Source of the DNA: Auanema rhodensis
Taxonomy: Eukaryota > Nematoda > Chromadorea > Rhabditida > Rhabditidae
NCBI GenBank assembly: GCA_964057225.1
Contig: OZ059898.1
Span: 9,982,001-10,046,000, forward strand
Length of the DNA: 64,000 bases
Direction of reading: 5' to 3'
The notes beneath the pieces are model-generated. The model did not search any database. It worked only from the letters and a program-made list of their open reading frames with translations, and was not told the origin of the DNA. Below, one piece after another: positions 48,969 to 61,856 of this stretch (positions are counted from its first letter, which is position 1; each line of letters begins with the position of its first letter). A program made the position numbers and the translations under genes.

Positions 48969-49701
48969 TGTAAGTTTTAGAAAATAATTAAAAATAAGTT
49001 CTCTCTACTATTAACTGATTGTCGGCTAAAATATGGTAACAGTTTTTATGAAAAGTTTCCATGATTAGGATTAAACAAAGAAAAAAGAATCAAAGAGAAA
49101 CACTTCTTGTTCACTTATTTGATTATAATACTTGAAATTCCGAAAACAGTAGAATAAAATAAAGAAAGCGACAAAAACAGTTGAACGATTTGAAGAGAAT
49201 TGTAAGTTTAAGAAAAGATTTAAAATTTAGCTTTGTCTACTATTAACTGATTATCGGCTGAAATGTGGTGACAGTTTTTCATTAAAAGTTTCCATGATTA
49301 AGATTAAACAAAGAAAAAAAAATCAAAGAGAAACACTTCTTGTTTACTTACTTGATTATAATACTTGAAATTCCAAAAACAGTAAAATAAAACTGTTAAA
49401 GCGAGTAAAACTGTTGAACGATTTGAAGACAATTGTAAGTTGAAGAAAAAAATTAAAGTTTAGCTCTCTCTACTATTTAATGATTGTCGGCTAAAATATG
49501 GTAACAGTTTTTATTAAAAGTTTCCATGATTAAGATTGAACAAAGAAAAAAAAATCAAAGAGAAACACTTCTTGTTTACTAATTTGATTATAACACTTGA
49601 AAATCCAACAAAAGTAAAATAAAACTGTAAAAGCGAGTAAAACTGTTGAAATAAAACAGTTTTTATTTTATATAAATGATATTTTTTTATAAAAATGAAG
49701 T

Positions 49702-49772
49702 TGCATCGGCCGGGAATCGAACCCGGGTCGCCCGCGTGGCAGGCGAGCATTCTACCACTGAACCACCGATGC
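49702..49772 (-). tRNA. tRNA-Gly(GCC) copy 43
   Basis: Majority sequence, T5 trailer. Private flanks: cttcaaaaatg upstream (one G to A change) and ttttatataaatg downstream, the latter shared with copy 54. Next copy 753 bp on. Confidence 0.95.
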
Positions 49773-49884
49773 TTCAAAAATGTTAGATTGTTTCCGAAAA
49801 ATTATGAAAAGTCAAGTTCTACTGATTTGAAGAGAATTGTAAGTTTTAGAAAATAATTAAAAATAAGTTCTCTCTACTATTAAC

Positions 49885-50002
49885 TGATTGTCGGCTAAAA
49901 TATGGTAACAGTTTTTATTAAAGCGAGTAAAACTGTTGAACGATTTGAAGAAAATTGTAAGTTTTAGAAAATAATTAAAAATAAGTTCTCTCTACTATTA
50001 AC
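49885..50002. repeat. Shortened 118-bp monomer
   Basis: Runs from tgattgtcggct at 49885 to the next such start at 50003. Internal sequence is lost at the same ttaaa homology used by the 64-bp minirepeats (attaaagcgag at 49918). It explains the 753-bp tRNA interval as 172 + 2 x 231 + 119. Confidence 0.85.
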
Positions 50003-50454
50003 TGATTGTCGGCTAAAATATGGTAACAGTTTTTATTAAAAGTTTCCATGATTAAGATTAAACAAAGAAAAAAAATCAAAGAGAAACACTTCTTGTTTAC
50101 TTACTTGATTATAATACTTGAAATTCCAAAAACAGTAAAATAAAACTGTTAAAGCGAGTAAAACTGTTGAACGATTTGAAGACAATTGTAAGTTGAAGAA
50201 AAAAATTAAAGTTTAGCTCTCTCTACTATTTAATGATTGTCGGCTAAAATATGGTAACAGTTTTTATTAAAAGTTTCCATGATTAAGATTGAACAAAGAA
50301 AAAAAAATCAAAGAGAAACACTTCTTGTTTACTAATTTGATTATAACACTTGAAAATCCAACAAAAGTAAAATAAATCTGTAAAAGCGAGTAAAACTGTT
50401 GAAATAAAACAGTTTTTATTAAATATAAATGATATTTTTTTATAAAAATGAAGT

Positions 50455-50525
50455 TGCATCAGCCGGGAATCGAACCCGGGTCGCCCGCGTGGCAGGCGAG
50501 CATTCTACCACTGAACCACCGATGC
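50455..50525 (-). tRNA. tRNA-Gly(GCC) copy 44, acceptor wobble variant
   Basis: C65 to T as in copy 39, 5556 bp away. T5 trailer. Next copy 1328 bp on. Confidence 0.93.
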
Positions 50526-51782
50526 TTCGAAAATGTTAGATTGTTTCCGAAAAATTATGAAAAGTCAAGTTCTACTGATTTGAAGAGAATTGTAAGTTTT
50601 AGAAAAGAATTAAAGTTCAGCTATCTCTACTATTAACTGATTATCGGCTAAAATAAGGTAACAGTTTTTATTGAAAGTTTCCATGATTAAGATTAAACAA
50701 AGAAAAAAAATCAAAGAGAAACACTTCTTGTTTACTTATTTGATTATAATACTTGAAATTCCAAAAACAGTAGAATAAAATAGAGAAAGCGACGAAAAAA
50801 GTTGAACGATTTGAAGAGAATTGTAAGTTTTAGAAAAGAATTAAAGTTCAGCTATCTCTACTATTAACTGATTATCGGCTAAAATAAGGTAACAGTTTTT
50901 ATTGAAAGTTTCCATGATTAAGATTAAACAAAGAAAAAAATCAAAGAGAAACACTTCTTGTTTACTTACTTGATTATAATACTTGAAATTCCAAAAACAG
51001 TAAAATAAAATTGAAAAAGCGACAAAAACAGTTGAACTATTTGAAGACAATTGTAAGTTGAAGAATAAAATTAAAGTTTAGCTCTCTCTACTATTAACTG
51101 AATGTCGGCTAAAATATGGTAACAGTTTTTATTAAAAGTTTCCATGATTAAGATTAAACAAAGAAAAAAAATCAAAGAGAAACACTTCTTGTTTACTTAT
51201 TTGATTATAATACTTGAAATTCCAAAAACAGTAGAATAAAATAGAGAAAGAGACGAAAAAAGTTGAACGATTTGAAGAGAATTGTAAGTTTTAGAAAAGA
51301 ATTAAAGTTTAGCTTTGTCTACTATTTAATAATTATCGGCTGAAATATGGTGACAGTTTTTTTTTAAAAGTTTCCATGATTAAGATTAATCAAAGAAAAA
51401 AAAATCAAAGAGAAACACTTCTTGTTTACTAATTTGATTATAACACTTGAAATTCCAACAAAAGTAAAGTAAAACTGTTAAAGCGAGTAAAACTGTTGAA
51501 CAATTTGAAGACAATTGTAAGTTGAAGAATAAAATTAAAGTTTAGCTCTCTCTACTATTAACTGAATGTCGGCTAAAATATGGTAACAGTTTTTATTAAA
51601 AGTTTCCATGATTAAGATTAAACAAAGAAAAAAAATCAAAGAGAAACACTTCTTGTTTACTAATTTGATTATAACACTTGAAATTCCAACAAAAGTAAAA
51701 TAAAACTGTGAAAGCGGGTAAAACTGTTGAAATAAAACAGTCTTTATAAAATATAAATGATATTTTTTTATAAAAGTGAAGT

Positions 51783-51853
51783 TGCATCGGCCGGGAATCG
51801 AACCCGGGTCGCCCGCGTGGCAGGCGAGCATTCTACCACTGAACCACCGATGC
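51783..51853 (-). tRNA. tRNA-Gly(GCC) copy 45
   Basis: Majority sequence, T4 trailer; partner of copy 40. Next copy 866 bp on. Confidence 0.95.
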
Positions 51854-52648
51854 TTCGAAAATGTTAGATTGTTTCCGAAAAATTATGAAAAGTCAAGTTC
51901 TACTGATTTGAAGAAAATTGTAAGTTTTAGAAAATAATTAAAAATAAGTTCTCTCTACTATTAACTGATTGTCGGCTAAAATATGGTAACAGTTTTTATG
52001 AAAAGTTTCCATGATTAGGATTAAACAAAAAAAAGAATTAAAAAGAAACACTTCTTGTTTACTTACTTGATTATACTACTTGAAATTCGAAAAAAAGTAA
52101 AAAACAATTGAGAAAGCGACATAAACAGTTGAACGATTTGAAGAGAATTGTAAGTTTAAGAAAAGATTTAAAGTTTAGCTTTGTCTACTATTAACTGATT
52201 ATCGGCTGAAATATGGTGACAGTTTTTTATTAAAAGTTTCCATGATTAAGATTAAACAAAGAAAAAAAAATCAAAGAGAAACACTTCTTGTTTACTTATT
52301 TGATTATAACACTTGAAATTCCAACAAAAGTAAAGTAAAACTGTTAAAGCGAGTAAAACTGTTGAACGATTTGAAGACAATTGTAAGTTGAAGAAAAAAA
52401 TTAAAGTTTAGCTCTCTCTACTATTAACTGAATGTCGGCTGAAATAAGGTAACAGTTTTTATTAAAAGTTTCCATGATTTAGATTAAACAAAGAAAAAAA
52501 ATCAAAGAGAAACACTTCTTGTTTACTAATTTGATTATAACACTTGAAAATCCAACAAAAGTAAAATAAAACTGTGAAAGCGGGTAAAACTGTTGAACTA
52601 AAACAGTCTTTATAAAATATAAATGATATATTTTTATAAAAGTGAAGT

Positions 52649-52719
52649 TGCATCGGCCGGGAATCGAACCCGGGTCGCCCGCGTGGCAGGCGAGCATTCT
52701 ACCACTGAACCACCGATGC
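52649..52719 (-). tRNA. tRNA-Gly(GCC) copy 46
   Basis: Majority sequence, T4 trailer; partner of copy 41. Next copy 1096 bp on. Confidence 0.95.
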
Positions 52720-53744
52720 TTCGAAAATGTTAGATTGTTTCCGAAAAATTATGAAAAGTCAAGTTCTACTGATTTGAAGAGAATTGTAAGTTTTAGAAAA
52801 TAATTAAAAATTAGTTCTCTCTACTATTAACTGATTGTCGGCTAAAATATGGTAACAGTTTTTATAAAAAGTTTCCATGATTAGGATTAAACAAAAAAAA
52901 GATTTAAAGAGAAACACTTTTTGTTTACTTATTTGATTATAATACTTGAAATTCCAAAAACAGTAGAATAAAATTGAGAAATCGACAAAAACAGTTTAAC
53001 GATTTGAAGAGAATTGTAAGTTTTAGAAAAGAATTAAAGTTCAGCTATCTCTACTATTAACTGACTATCGGCTAGAATAAGGTTACAGTTTTTATTGAAA
53101 GTTTCCATGATTAAGATTGAACAAAAAAAAGAATTAAAAAGAAACACTTCTTGTTTACTTACTTGATTATACTACTTGAAATTCGAAAAAAAGTAAAAAA
53201 CAATTGAGAAAGCGACATAAACAGTTGAACGATTTGAAGAGAATTGTAAGTTTAAGAAAAGATTTAAAGTTTAGCTTTGTCTACTATTAACTGATTATCG
53301 GCTGAAATATGGTGACAGTTTTTTATTAAAAGTTTCCATGATTAAGATTAAACAAAGAAAAAAAAATCAAAGAGAAACACTTCTTGTTTACTTATTTGAT
53401 TATAACACTTGAAATTCCAACAAAAGTAAAGTAAAACTGTTAAAGCGAGTAAAACTGTTGAACGATTTGAAGACAATTGTAAGTTGAAGAAAAAAATTAA
53501 AGTTTAGCTCTCTCTACTATTAACTGAATGTCGGCTGAAATAAGGTAACAGTTTTTATTAAAAGTTTCCATGATTTAGATTAAACAAAGAAAAAAAATCA
53601 AAGAGAAACACTTCTTGTTTACTAATTTGATTATAACACTTGAAAATCCAACAAAAGTAAAATAAAACTGTGAAAGCGGGTAAAACTGTTGAACTAAAAC
53701 AGTCTTTATAAAATATAAATAATATATTTTTATAAAAGTGAAGT

Positions 53745-53815
53745 TGCATCGGCCGGGAATCGAACCCGGGTCGCCCGCGTGGCAGGCGAGCATTCTACCA
53801 CTGAACCACCGATGC
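53745..53815 (-). tRNA. tRNA-Gly(GCC) copy 47
   Basis: Majority sequence with the aaataatatat flank; partner of copy 42. Next copy 2209 bp on. Confidence 0.95.
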
Positions 53816-55953
53816 TTCGAAAATGTTAGATTGTTTCCGAAAAATTATGAAAAGTCAAGTTCTACTGATTTGAAGAGAATTGTAAGTTTTAGAAAAGAAT
53901 TAAAAATAAGTTCTCTCTACTATTAACTGATTGTCGGCTAAAATATGGTAACAGTTTTTTTAAAAAGTTTCCATGATTAGGATTAAACAAAAAAAAGAAT
54001 TAAAAAGAAACACTTCTTGTTTACTTACTTGATTATACTACTTGAAATTCGAAAAAAAGTAAAAAACAATTGAGAAAGCGACATAAACAGTTGAACGATT
54101 TGAAGAGAATTGTAAGTTTAAGAAAAAAATTAAAGTTTAGCTTTGTCTACTATTAACTGATTATCGGCTGAAATATGGTGACAGTTTTTTATTAAAAGTT
54201 TCCATGATTAAGATTAAACAAAGAAAAAAAATCAAAGAGAAACACTTCTTGTTTACTTATTTGATTATAATACTTGAAATTCCAAAAACAGTAGAATAAA
54301 ATAGAGAAAGAGACGAAAAAAGTTGAACGATTTGAAGAGAATTGTAAGTTTTAGAAAAGAATTAAAGTTCAGCTATCTCTACTATTAACTGATTATCAGC
54401 TAAAATAAGGTAACAGTTTTTATTAAAGCGAGTAAAACTGTTGAACGATTTGAAGACAATCGGCTAAAATAAGGTAACAGTTTTTATTAAAGCGAGTAAA
54501 ACTGTTGAACGATTTGAAGAAAATTGTAAGTTTTAGAAAATAATTAAAAATAAGTTCTCTCTACTATTAACTGATTGTCGGCTAAAATATGGTAACAGTT
54601 TTTATGAAAAGTTTCCATGATTAGGATTAAACAAAGAAAAAAGAATCAAAGAGAAACACTTCTTGTTCACTTATTTGATTATAATACTTGAAATTCCGAA
54701 AACAGTAGAATAAAATAAAGAAAGCGACAAAAACAGTTGAACGATTTGAAGAGAATTGTAAGTTTAAGAAAAGATTTAAAATTTAGCTTTGTCTACTATT
54801 AACTGATTATCGGCTGAAATGTGGTGACAGTTTTTCATTAAAAGTTTCCATGATTAAGATTAAACAAAGAAAAAAAAATCAAAGAGAAACACTTCTTGTT
54901 TACTTACTTGATTATAATACTTGAAATTCCAAAAACAGTAAAATAAAACTGTTAAAGCGACAAAAACAGTTGAACGATTTGAAGAGAATTGTAAGTTTAA
55001 GAAAAGATTTAAAATTTAGCTTTGTCTACTATTAACTGATTATCGGCTGAAATGTGGTGACAGTTTTTCATTAAAAGTTTCCATGATTAAGATTAAACAA
55101 AGAAAAAAAAATCAAAGAGAAACACTTCTTGTTTACTAATTTGATTATAACACTTGAAATTCCAACAAAAGTAAAGTAAAACTGTTAAAGCGACAAAAAC
55201 AGTTGAACGATTTGAAGACAATTGTAAGTTGAAGAATAAAATTAAAGTTTAGCTCTCTCTACTATTAACTGAATGTCGGCTAAAATATGGTAACAGTTTT
55301 TATTAAAAGTTTCCATGATTAAGATTAAACAAAGAAAAAAAATCAAAGAGAAACACTTCTTGTTTACTTATTTGATTATAATACTTGAAATTCCAAAAAC
55401 AGTAGAATAAAATAGAGAAAGAGACGAAAAAAGTTGAACGATTTGAAGAGAATTGTGAGTTTTAGAAAAGAATTAAAGTTTAGCTTTGTCTACTATTAAC
55501 TGATTATCGGCTGAAATATGGTGACAGTTTTTTTTTAAAAGTTTCCATGATTAAGATTAATCAAAGAAAAAAAAATCAAAGAGAAACACTTCTTGTTTAC
55601 TAATTTGATTATAACACTTGAAATTCCAACAAAAGTAAAGTAAAACTGTTAAAGCGAGTAAAACTGTTGAACAATTTGAAGACAATTGTAAGTTGAAGAA
55701 TAAAATTAAAGTTTAGCTCTCTCTACTATTAACTGAATGTCGGCTAAAATATGGTAACAGTTTTTATTAAAAGTTTCCATGATTAAGATTAAACAAAGAA
55801 AAAAAATCAAAGAGAAAAACTTCTTGTTTACTAATTTGATTATAACACTTGAAATTCCAACAAAAGTAAAATAAAACTGTGAAAGCGGGTAAAACTGTTG
55901 AACTAAAACAGTCTTTATAAAATATAAATGATATTTTTTTATAAAAGTGAAGT
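53816..55953. repeat. tRNA-free run with duplicated minirepeats
   Basis: Eight full monomers plus the 186-bp composite (minirepeats at 54397-54524). The 5556-bp homology ends near 54960, where gcgacaaaaacag replaces gcgagtaaaactg. The following monomers are mosaic, combining front and back halves of different subtypes. No gene is seen. Confidence 0.85.
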
Positions 55954-56024
55954 TGCATCGGCCGGGAATCGAACCCGGGTCGCCCGCGTGGCAGGCGAGC
56001 ATTCTACCACTGAACCACCGATGC
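55954..56024 (-). tRNA. tRNA-Gly(GCC) copy 48
   Basis: Majority sequence, T4 trailer. A nearby monomer reads gagaaaaacttc for gagaaacacttc. Next copy 636 bp on. Confidence 0.95.
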
Positions 56025-56589
56025 TTCGAAAATGTTAGATTGTTTCCGAAAAATTATGAAAAGTCAAGTTCTACTGATTTGAAAAGAATTGTAAGTTTTA
56101 GAAAATAATTAAAAATAAGTTCTCTCTACTATTAACTGATTGTCGGCTAAAATATGGTAACAGTTTTTATGAAAAGTTTCCATGATTAGGATTAAACAAA
56201 GAAAAAAGAATCAAAGAGAAACACTTCTTGTTCACTTATTTGATTATAATACTTGAAATTCCGAAAACAGTAGAATAAAATAAAGAAAGCGACAAAAACA
56301 GTTGAACGATTTGAAGAGAATTGTAAGTTTAAGAAAAGATTTAAAGTTTAGCTTTGTCTACTATTTAATGATTGTCGGCTAAAATATGGTAACAGTTTTT
56401 ATTAAAAGTTTCCATGATTAAGATTAAACAAAGAAAAAAAAATCAAAGAGAAACACTTCTTGTTTACTCACTTGATTATAATACTTGAAAATCCAACAAA
56501 AGTAAAATAAAACTGTAAAAGCGAGTAAAACTGTTGAACTAAAACAGTCTTTATAAAATATAAATGATATTTTTTTATAAAAGTGAAGT

Positions 56590-56660
56590 TGCATCGGCCG
56601 GGAATCGAACCCGGGTCGCCCGCGTGGCAGGCGAGCATTCTACCACTGAACCACCGATGC
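56590..56660 (-). tRNA. tRNA-Gly(GCC) copy 49
   Basis: Majority sequence, T4 trailer on a cassette whose outer part is of the aaaatccaac class, a mosaic of two cassette types. Next copy 869 bp on. Confidence 0.95.
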
Positions 56661-57458
56661 TTCGAAAATGTTAGATTGTTTCCGAAAAATTATGAAAAGT
56701 CAAGTTCTACTGATTTGAAGAGAATTGTAAGTTTTAGAAAATAATTAAAAATAAGTTCTCTCTACTATTAACTGATTGTCGGCTAAAATATGGTAACAGT
56801 TTTTATGAAAAGTTTCCATGATTAGGATTAAACAAAGAAAAAAGAATCAAAGAGAAACACTTCTTGTTCACTTATTTGATTATAATACTTGAAATTCCGA
56901 AAACAGTAGAATAAAATAAAGAAAGCGACAAAAACAGTTGAACGATTTGAAGAGAATTGTAAGTTTAAGAAAAGATTTAAAGTTTAGCTTTGTCTACTAT
57001 TAACTGATTATCGGCTGAAATATGGTGACAGTTTTTCATTAAAAGTTTCCATGATCAAGATTAAACAAAGAAAAAAAAATCAAAGAGAAACACTTCTTGT
57101 TTACTTACTTGATTATAATACTTGAAATTCCAAAAACAGTAAAATAAAACTGTTAAAGCGAGTAAAACTGTTGAACGATTTGAAGACAATTGTAAGTTGA
57201 AGAAAAAAATTAAAGTTTAGCTCTCTCTACTATTTAATGATTGTCGGCTAAAATATGGTAACAGTTTTTATTAAAAGTTTCCATGATTAAGATTGAACAA
57301 AGAAAAAAAAATCAAAGAGAAACACTTCTTGTTTACTAATTTGATTATAACACTTGAAAATCCAACAAAAGTAAAATAAAACTGTAAAAGCGAGTAAAAC
57401 TGTTGAACTAAAACAGTCTTTATAAAATATAAATGATATTTTTTTATAAAAGTGAAGT

Positions 57459-57529
57459 TGCATCGGCCGGGAATCGAACCCGGGTCGCCCGCGTGGCAGG
57501 CGAGCATTCTACCACTGAACCACCGATGC
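57459..57529 (-). tRNA. tRNA-Gly(GCC) copy 50
   Basis: Majority sequence, T4 trailer, same mosaic cassette as copy 49. Next copy 869 bp on. Confidence 0.95.
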
Positions 57530-58327
57530 TTCGAAAATGTTAGATTGTTTCCGAAAAATTATGAAAAGTCAAGTTCTACTGATTTGAAGAGAATTGTAAG
57601 TTTTAGAAAATAATTAAAAATTAGTTCTCTCTACTATTAACTGATTGTCGGCTAAAATATGGTAACAGTTTTTATGAAAAGTTTCCATGATTAGGATTAA
57701 ACAAAGAAAAAAGAATCAAAGAGAAACACTTCTTGTTTACTTATTTGATTATAATACTTGAAATTCCGAAAACAGTAGAATAAAATGAAGAAAGCGACAA
57801 AAACAGTTGAACGATTTGAAGAGAATTGTAAGTTTAAGAAAAGATTTAAAGTTTAGCTTTGTCTACTATTAACTGATTATCGGCTGAAATATGGTGACAG
57901 TTTTTTATTAAAAGTTTCCATGATTAAGATTAAACAAAGAAAAAAAAATCAAAGAGAAACACTTCTTGTTTACTTACTTGATTATAATACTTGAAATTCC
58001 AAAAACAGTAAAATAAAACTGTTAAAGCGAGTAAAACTGTTGAACGATTTGAAGACAATTGTAAGTTGAAGAAAAAAATTAAAGTTTAGCTCTCTCTACT
58101 ATTTAATGATTGTCGGCTAAAATATGGTAACAGTTTTTATTAAAAGTTTCCATGATTAAGATTGAACAAAGAAAAAAAAATCAAAGAGAAACACTTCTTG
58201 TTTACTAATTTGATTATAACACTTGAAAATCCAACAAAAGTAAAATAAAACTGTAAAAGCGAGTAAAACTGTTGAACTAAAACAGTCTTTATAAAATATA
58301 AATGATATTTTTTTATAAAAGTGAAGT

Positions 58328-58398
58328 TGCATCGGCCGGGAATCGAACCCGGGTCGCCCGCGTGGCAGGCGAGCATTCTACCACTGAACCACCGATGC
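58328..58398 (-). tRNA. tRNA-Gly(GCC) copy 51
   Basis: Majority sequence, T4 trailer, same mosaic cassette. Next copy 868 bp on. Confidence 0.95.
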
Positions 58399-59195
58399 TT
58401 CGAAAATGTTAGATTGTTTCCGAAAAATTATGAAAAGTCAAGTTCTACTGATTTGAAGAGAATTGTAAGTTTTAGAAAATAATTAAAAATTAGTTCTCTC
58501 TACTATTAACTGATTGTCGGCTAAAATATGGTAACAGTTTTTATGAAAAGTTTCCATGATTAGGATTAAACAAAGAAAAAAGAATCAAAGAGAAACACTT
58601 CTTGTTTACTTATTTGATTATAATACTTGAAATTCCGAAAACAGTAGAATAAAATGAAGAAAGCGACAAAAACAGTTGAACGATTTGAAGAGAATTGTAA
58701 GTTTAAGAAAAGATTTAAAGTTTAGCTTTGTCTACTATTAACTGATTATCGGCTGAAATATGGTGACAGTTTTTTATTAAAAGTTTCCATGATTAAGATT
58801 AAACAAAGAAAAAAAAATCAAAGAGAAACACTTCTTGTTTACTTACTTGATTATAATACTTGAAATTCCAACAAAAGTAAAGTAAAACTGTTAAAGCGAG
58901 TAAAACTGTTGAACGATTTGAAGACAATTGTAAGTTAAAGAAAAAAATCAAAGTTTAGCTCTCTCTACTATTTAATGATTGTCGGCTAAAATATGGTAAC
59001 AGTTTTTATTAAAAGTTTCCATGATTAAGATTGAACAAAGAAAAAAAATCAAAGAGAAACACTTCTTGTTTACTAATTTGATTATAACACTTGAAAATCC
59101 AACAAAAGTAAAATAAAACTGTAAAAGCGAGTAAAACTGTTGAAATAAAACAGTTTTTATTAAATATAAATGATATTTTTTTATAAAAATGAAGT

Positions 59196-59266
59196 TGCAT
59201 CGGCCGGGAATCGAACCCGGGTCGCCCGCGTGGCAGGCGAGCATTCTACCACTGAACCACCGATGC
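59196..59266 (-). tRNA. tRNA-Gly(GCC) copy 52
   Basis: Majority sequence, T5 trailer. The adjoining monomer has cagcgatctc for cagctatctc, shared with copy 54. Next copy 1561 bp on. Confidence 0.95.
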
Positions 59267-60756
59267 TTCGAAAATGTTAGATTGTTTCCGAAAAATTATG
59301 AAAAGTCAAGTTCTACTGATTTGAAGAGAATTGTAAGTTTTAGAAAAGAATTAAAGTTCAGCGATCTCTACTATTAACTGATTATCGGCTAAAATAAGGT
59401 AACAGTTTTTATTGAAAGTTTCCATGATTAAGATTAAACAAAGAAAAAAAATCAAAGAGAAACACTTCTTGTTTACTTATTTGATTATAATACTTGAAAT
59501 TCCAAAAACAGTAGAATAAAATAGAGAAAGCGACGAAAAAAGTTGAACGATTTGAAGAGAATTGTAAGTTTTAGAAAAGAATTAAAGTTCAGCTATCTCT
59601 ACTATTAACTGATTATCGGCTAAAATAAGGTAACAGTTTTTATTGAAAGTTTCCATGATTAAGATTAAACAAAGAAAAAAATCAAAGAGAAACACTTCTT
59701 GTTTACTTACTTGATTATAATACTTGAAATTCCAAAAACAGTAAAATAAAATTGAAAAAGCGACAAAAACAGTTGAACGATTTGAAGACAATTGTAAGTT
59801 GAAGAATAAAATTAAAGTTTAGCAGTCTCTACTATTAACTGAATGTCGGCTAAAATATGGTAACAGTTTTTATTAAAAGTTTCCATGATTAAGATTAAAC
59901 AAAGAAAAAAAATCAAAGAGAAACACTTCTTGTTTACTTATTTGATTATAATACTTGAAATTCCAAAAACAGTAGAATAAAATAGAGAAAGAGACGAAAA
60001 AAGTTGAACGATTTGAAGAGAATTGTGAGTTTTAGAAAAGAATTAAAGTTTAGCTTTGTCTACTATTAACTGATTATCGGCTGAAATATGGTGACAGTTT
60101 TTTTTTAAAAGTTTCCATGATTAAGATTAATCAAAGAAAAAAAAATCAAAGAGAAACACTTCTTGTTCACTTATTTGATTATAATACTTGAAATTCCGAA
60201 AACAGTAGAATAAAATAAAGAAAGCGACAAAAACAGTTGAACGATTTGAAGAGAATTGTAAGTTTAAGAAAAGATTTAAAGTTTAGCTTTGTCTACTATT
60301 AACTGATTATCGGCTGAAATATGGTGACAGTTTTTCATTAAAAGTTTCCATGATTAAGATTAAACAAAGAAAAAAAAATCAAAGAGAAACACTTCTTGTT
60401 TACTTACTTGATTATAATACTTGAAATTCCAAAAACAGTAAAATAAAACTGTTAAAGCGAGTAAAACTGTTGAACGATTTGAAGACAATTGTAAGTTGAA
60501 GAAAAAAATTAAAGTTTAGCTCTCTCTACTATTTAATGATTGTCGGCTAAAATATGGTAACAGTTTTTATTAAAAGTTTCCATGATTAAGATTGAACAAA
60601 GAAAAAAAAATCAAAGAGAAACACTTCTTGTTTACTAATTTGATTATAACACTTGAAAATCCAACAAAAGTAAAATAAAACTGTAAAAGCGAGTAAAACT
60701 GTTGAACTAAAACAGTCTTTATAAAATATAAATGATATTTTTTATAAAAGTGAAGT

Positions 60757-60827
60757 TGCATCGGCCGGGAATCGAACCCGGGTCGCCCGCGTGGCAGGCG
60801 AGCATTCTACCACTGAACCACCGATGC
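60757..60827 (-). tRNA. tRNA-Gly(GCC) copy 53
   Basis: Majority sequence, T4 trailer; the downstream A run is one base shorter than in similar cassettes. Next copy 1100 bp on. Confidence 0.95.
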
Positions 60828-61856
60828 TTCGAAAATGTTAGATTGTTTCCGAAAAATCATGAAAAGTCAAGTTCTACTGATTTGAAGAAAATTGTAAGTT
60901 TTAGAAAATAATTAAAAATAAGTTCTCTCTACTATTAACTGATTGTCGGCTAAAATATGGTAACAGTTTTTATGAAAAGTTTCCATGATTAGGATTAAAC
61001 AAAAAAAAGAATTAAAAAGAAACACTTCTTGTTTACTTATTTGATTATAATACTTGAAATTCCAAAAACAGTAGAATAAAATAGAGAAAGAGACGAAAAA
61101 AGTTGAACGATTTGAAGAGAATTGTGAGTTTTAGAAAAGAATTAAAGTTTAGCTTTGTCTACTATTAACTGATTATCGGCTGAAATATGGTGACAGTTTT
61201 TTTTTAAAAGTTTCCATGATTAAGATTAATCAAAGAAAAAAAAATCAAAGAGAAACACTTCTTGTTTACTAATTTGATTATAACACTTGAAATTCCAACA
61301 AAAGTAAAGTAAAACTGTTAAAGCGAGTAAAACTGTTGAACAATTTGAAGACAATTGTAAGTTTAAGAAAAGATTTAAAGTTTAGCTTTGTCTACTATTA
61401 ACTGATTATTGGCTGAAATATGGTGACAGTTTTTCATTAAAAGTTTCCATGATTAAGATTAAACAAAGAAAAAAAAATCAAAGAGAAACACTTCTTGTTT
61501 ACTTACTTGATTATAATACTTGAAATTCCAAAAACAGTAAAATAAAACTGTTAAAGCGAGTAAAACTGTTGAACGATTTGAAGACAATTGTAAGTTGAAG
61601 AAAAAAATTAAAGTTTAGCTCTCTCTACTATTTAATGATTGTCGGCTAAAATATGGTAACAGTTTTTATTAAAAGTTTCCATGATTAAGATTGAACAAAG
61701 AAAAAAAAATCAAAGAGAAACACTTCTTGTTTACTAATTTGATTATAACACTTGAAAATCCAACAAAAGTAAAATAAAACTGTAAAAGCGAGTAAAACTG
61801 TTGAAATAAAACAGTTTTTATTTTATATAAATGATATTTTTTTATAAAAATGAAGT

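Larger units (their letters stand above)
44500..54960. repeat. 4.9-kb block duplicated at offset 5556
   Basis: tRNA copies 39-42 (44899, 46227, 47093, 48189) recur as copies 44-47, each exactly 5556 bp later. Shared private markers include C65 to T in copies 39/44, aaataatatat beside copies 42/47, gtttaacgatttg, and the 64-bp minirepeats. About 44500-49404 matches 50056-54960. The roughly 0.65-kb spacer holds copy 43 and the 118-bp monomer. Few differences remain (for example ctgtaaaag at 44822 versus tctgtaaaag near 50378), so the event is recent or homogenised. Confidence 0.87.
56661..58398. repeat. 869-bp higher-order unit, two adjacent copies
   Basis: tRNA copies 49, 50 and 51 are spaced exactly 869 bp apart with three monomers between them and near-identical intervening sequence. 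The order of monomer subtypes is the same in each unit. Confidence 0.85.

Noticed and set aside
44500-54960. The 5556-bp duplication as an assembly artefact
   Set aside because: It cannot be excluded without reads. The copies do differ by at least one substitution, and the flanking spacer with copy 43 is unique, so it is reported as real with that caveat.
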